From positions 1-64,000 of the forward strand of contig OUQQ01000082.1 in the NCBI GenBank assembly GCA_900404475.1: DNA of 64,000 nt, in the 5' to 3' direction. Made by a program: the position numbers and the translations under genes. Below the pieces are notes generated by a model. The model was given only the letters and a program-made list of their open reading frames with translations. It was not told the origin of the DNA and did not search any database. Shown here piece after piece: positions 60,993 through 64,000 of this stretch (the stretch's first letter is position 1; each line of letters begins with the position of its first letter). Origin of the DNA: Spongospora subterranea. Its lineage: Eukaryota; Endomyxa; Phytomyxea; Plasmodiophorida; Plasmodiophoridae.

Positions 60993-62254
60993 ATCGCCAG
61001 TCCGGACGCTCAATGTGGACAGCAGAAATCAATGAAGAGCTTAACAACCTTTTAGATCACAAAACCTGGCAAGAGGTTGACAAAGTTCCAACAACAACGA
61101 GATCGATCGGTTGTCGGTGGTTGCTCAAAATCAAGAAATTAGGCGAAACCAAATTCCTTCTGATTCCAAGTGGGTGCTACGTTATCTCGATGAGCAAATT
61201 ACTCTTCGGTTCAAAGCCCGTCTCGTAATTCAAGGCTTTCGGCAACGCTATGGAATTGACAATACTACCACATATGCACCGGTGATGCGCTGCGATATCC
61301 TACGATTGATGCTTGCATTGTGTTCACAGGACAAAGAAATTGTGGCCGAGCAATGCCAGCTTATCAGAGGAGATCTATATGAATATTCCCAAAGGAATGA
61401 AATCCAGGCAAAGGCTCTCAAACTGCTTCGGTCTATATATGGACTTAAGCAGGCTACTCACGGTTGGGATACTGTTATTGACAAGTATCTTGTTGAGGAA
61501 CTGGGGTTCATCCGCACCAGATCAACTCCTTGTCTCTATCATAAGCGAACAGCTGTTCACCGCTTTGTTATTATTGGCTTGTATGTGGATGACATGTCGA
61601 TATTCGGCCACCCTGGGTTGGTCCACGACGTCAAAGCGTCTCTCGCTGCACGCTTTCAGATGTCAGATCTGGGATCTCTTCAATTGTGTATTGGAGTGGA
61701 GATCATGCGCGATCCCAACATTGAAAATATTTTCTTGTCGCAGTCTCGTTATCTTGAGGAGATATATGTTATGGCCGACTCGCCAGCTACTCCAGACCTG
61801 AACCTGTCGACCGACATGAACCCCCAAACAGACATGGACCAGGAGCTTGTAGCCATTGAACAAGTTAGGATCAACTATCGCTCTGCAGTTGGTCATCTGA
61901 TTTGGCTTCTTCATACGCGACCGGATATTGCCTATGCAGTTGGAGAAGTTTCGCGGTATGTGCAAACTCCTGGTCTTCAACATTTCGTGGCCCTGAAGCG
62001 CATTGAATGGAACGCGGGACATCGGACTGTTATACCGTTATGATGACAAAGTTGGCGAGAAACATGTGCTTCTTGGCAATTCTGATTCTGATTGGGCGGG
62101 AGATCTGGATACTCGACGCTCTCCTTCTGGATATGTGTTCCTTCTGAATGGATGTCCAGTGTCATTTCGTTCAAAGAAGCAAACATCCACCGGCTTGTCG
62201 TCCTGTGAGGCTGAGACGATCGCATCTTCACTGGCTGCTGCGAAAGCAGACTAG
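60993..62254 (+). pseudogene. Copia reverse transcriptase and RNase H
   Basis: The longest intact frame is 61111-62043. RT motifs: RFKARLVIQGFRQRYGIDNTTTYAPV, QLIRGDLYE (usual D-V-K-A-F changed), LKLLRSIYGLKQATHGW, the catalytic LYVDDMSIFG, and YRSAVGHLIWLLHTRPDIAYAV. After a frame change near 62010, RNase H reads GNSDSDWAGDLDTRRSPSG and SSCEAETIASSLAAAKAD, where a stop interrupts it. The codons before 61111 carry TWQEVDKVPTTTRSIGCRWL in another frame. Confidence 0.88.
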
Positions 62255-62390
62255 ATGGCGAAAGGTACTTGACAGCAACAATGGGATCTTTGTCAGGTAC
62301 TATACACTACGGCAGTTAAGGTGTATTCCTTCTGGCCCAAACGCATCAAAGCGACCGCCTCAATCAAAACGACTGTCGTGATGAAATAAT

Positions 62391-62993
62391 ACAGATATTC
62401 CGTTGATGGTATTAACTACCGATGGGCTACAGTACATATTCTGTTGCAGGCGAAATGTGTTGCCAAGACAAATAGCTTTTCCAGGGACACAGACCTTATC
62501 GAAGTGTGGTACAGCAATAATCGATCTGTATTTTCCCCGTTGATCACCAGTTGTTCATGCCTATGCACAACTGGCCGTTTCCTCATTCCATCTCACGTAA
62601 TCGGTACTTGTGCTGCGATTCGCTCGTGCATCAATGATGGATGGGATTATATCACCCAGGGCAAGTCGATATAGATCATCAGGTTATAAACCCTTCTGGA
62701 CCCTTTTATTCACCTCACCAGCATATTCCTGATTTCTGTTGCCTTTTGTATTTCTTTCTTAATATATCAAGACCGACAACGACGGAAAACACTTTTTGAA
62801 GTTCTTCAACGTGGCCCAAGTTGATTGTGATATTTGGACCAATATCATAATCCCGTTCTCGTCGTTCCATTAGGCTCCCTTCAAAACCTGGACAAATTCC
62901 AAATTAATTAGTGTGTTGCCGTGCCTCTGTATCATCTGCTGACAATATTTACTTGCAGCGGTCGATATTCTCGTTCGACTCCGAGAGGGAATC
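62391..62993. other. Intergenic, no supported gene
   Basis: Flank between the retroelement and the next gene. Any 3' LTR should lie here, but no matching sequence was found upstream of 57919. Confidence 0.35.
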
Positions 62994-64000
62994 ATGAGCC
63001 AACCCGATTATGGACCTATCGCATTTGAACATAATGGCACCGCATTCACTATATCGGCACTTCAGTCGGACACCGCTGTGCGTTTGGCCTTTGAATCTTT
63101 ACGTATGTTATCCCATATCGAACATGTTCCTTTTCTGAACAGCGAACGAAAATTCTCTGCCGCTTTTTTTGCAGCATCTCACTGACCTTCAACAATCGCA
63201 AAAGGAATATGTTTTCCGTAAATTTGGTTTTCATAAAGCCCAGATATATTGGGGTTTGCTGTCTAATTTTGGTTCCTGGCATTTTTGAAACAGGTTCCAT
63301 GCAATAAGGGTGATTGTGTTTACAGATCAGATAATGACGTTGCCAATGGCATCGACTTCGCCTGCATTGATGGATGTATTTCAGACTGTTATCGCCGTGA
63401 TGGATTCAGCCGTCTTCAAACCAGTTGACACCCTTGATCAAATACCTCATATTCCTTCTAAACGAACCTATCTCACTCTATATCACGAGATATTACAGTT
63501 TGCGTCAGATCCAACACTGTTATCGCCACACAATTTGTTTTTCCCAAATATGTTTACCAGTGCTCAGATTTCTGATTCTCGCTCTGTTGGCCAACAACGA
63601 TCTAGTATAATTTCAATCAAAAACCGGCAATGTTTAATGAAACACTTTCGATTTACACTAAACAGTTATATTGTAGTTATTTTTATTTCGATGTCGTTGA
63701 TAATCCTAAAAGCTGATGATGACAGTGAGAAGGCCGCATCTGGCGAACAAGCTGATCTGACACAACAACGCCAAATGGTCGCCACCATCGACCAGCAGAC
63801 CAGTCTAATCACGGGACTTCGGTAATCCTGTACCCACGCTCATACCGTTACAGTCAACGCTCGTCCGATCGTACATTGTTACAGACTTATCGGTTATCAT
63901 GCAGGTCGCAAATCAACGCCGACGCCATTTCGATACGAACATTGACGGCTGGTACAATCGGTGCCGAAAAGACGATTGCTACGTTACGGGCCAATATCGT
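62994..64000 (+). CDS. Unrecognised split gene, partial at the window edge
   Basis: The first exon starts MSQPDYGPIAFEHNGTAF. A GT-AG intron (donor GTATGTTATC near 63102, acceptor TTTTTTGCAG near 63177) would join ...AFESL to HLTDLQQSQKEYVFRKF in phase. A longer frame at 63310-63825 (IMTLPMASTSPALMDVFQTV, ending in a Gln-rich coiled coil TQQRQMVATIDQQTSLI) probably belongs to the same gene, which would run off the window. The junction between the second and third parts was not solved. No domain is recognised. Confidence 0.4.

Larger units (their letters stand above)
57919..62390 (+). mobile_element. Decayed LTR-retrotransposon mosaic (Ty3-like gag/protease, Ty1/copia integrase/RT/RNase H)
   Basis: All parts read on the plus strand in the order gag, protease, GAG-pre-integrase, integrase, RT, RNase H. 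Several frameshifts and stops make it inactive. I could not identify LTRs, a primer binding site or a polypurine tract. The gag and protease halves look like Ty3/gypsy, while everything from about 59500 on looks like Ty1/copia. It also contains the third N-run. Confidence 0.85.

Noticed and set aside
1..64000. CRISPR arrays, bacterial operons, riboswitches
   Set aside because: The sequence is intron-rich eukaryotic DNA. The only regular arrays are intragenic coding repeats and short minisatellites without unique spacers.
1..64000. tRNA or rRNA genes
   Set aside because: I saw no tRNA A/B-box pair with a foldable cloverleaf and no rRNA-like segment. A tRNAscan-SE run would be needed to exclude one.

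Overview
This window is eukaryotic nuclear DNA. Nearly every recognisable gene is split by short GT-AG introns, mostly 46 to 65 nt and occasionally 100 to 340 nt. Genes are closely spaced on both strands. The gene set (EB1, kinesin-14, Furry/Tao3/Mor2, Iml1/DEPDC5, Elp2, Rtr1/RPAP2, PIG-F/Gpi11, Aim32-type ferredoxin, a GMP synthase that appears to lack the animal insertion) points to an opisthokont, most likely an early-diverging fungus or a fungus-related protist. I cannot name a species. Three N-runs (12393-12674, 41699-41708, 59947-60075) show a draft assembly.

Layout. 1-1700: repeat-rich DNA with a MITE-like hairpin, a second hairpin and a perfect 116-bp inverted repeat. 1708-3925 (+): kinesin-14. 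3980-8072 (-): six-bromodomain protein, tail to tail with the kinesin. 8949-10241 (+): membrane-anchored Aim32/sucrase-ferredoxin-like protein. 10502-13181 (+): secreted Gly/Asn/Ser repeat protein interrupted by a gap. 13382-16876 (-): GMP synthase. 18098-18631 (+): tandem CCCH zinc finger protein. 18690-23176 (-): calponin-homology / coiled-coil / polyproline / WH2 protein. 23177-26861: no well-supported gene. 26862-28467 (+): S-formylglutathione hydrolase. 29147-30091 (+): EB1. 30259-37621 (-): Furry-type cell morphogenesis protein. 38340-40265 (-): WD40 protein. 40266-42167: repeats. 42168-42638 (-): small membrane protein. 43208-44326 (-): Rtr1/RPAP2. 44559-51076 (-): Iml1/DEPDC5. 52422-54675 (+): Elp2. 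56727-57751 (-): PIG-F. 57919-62390 (+): decayed LTR-retrotransposon mosaic. 62994-end (+): unrecognised split gene.

Functional themes. Four proteins act on the cytoskeleton and cell shape (kinesin-14, EB1, Furry, CH-WH2). Three serve RNA polymerase II or chromatin (bromodomain protein, Rtr1, Elp2). One is a TORC1 regulator (Iml1). The rest are housekeeping enzymes. They are physically mixed, with no sign of a cluster.

The most unusual items are the CH/coiled-coil/polyproline/WH2 architecture, the hexa-bromodomain protein in which two domains have lost the acetyl-lysine-binding Asn, and the retroelement that joins Ty3-like gag/protease to Ty1/copia-like integrase/RT. Exon models for kinesin, formylglutathione hydrolase, EB1, Elp2, Aim32 and the CCCH protein were checked by hand: the exon lengths sum to whole codons.
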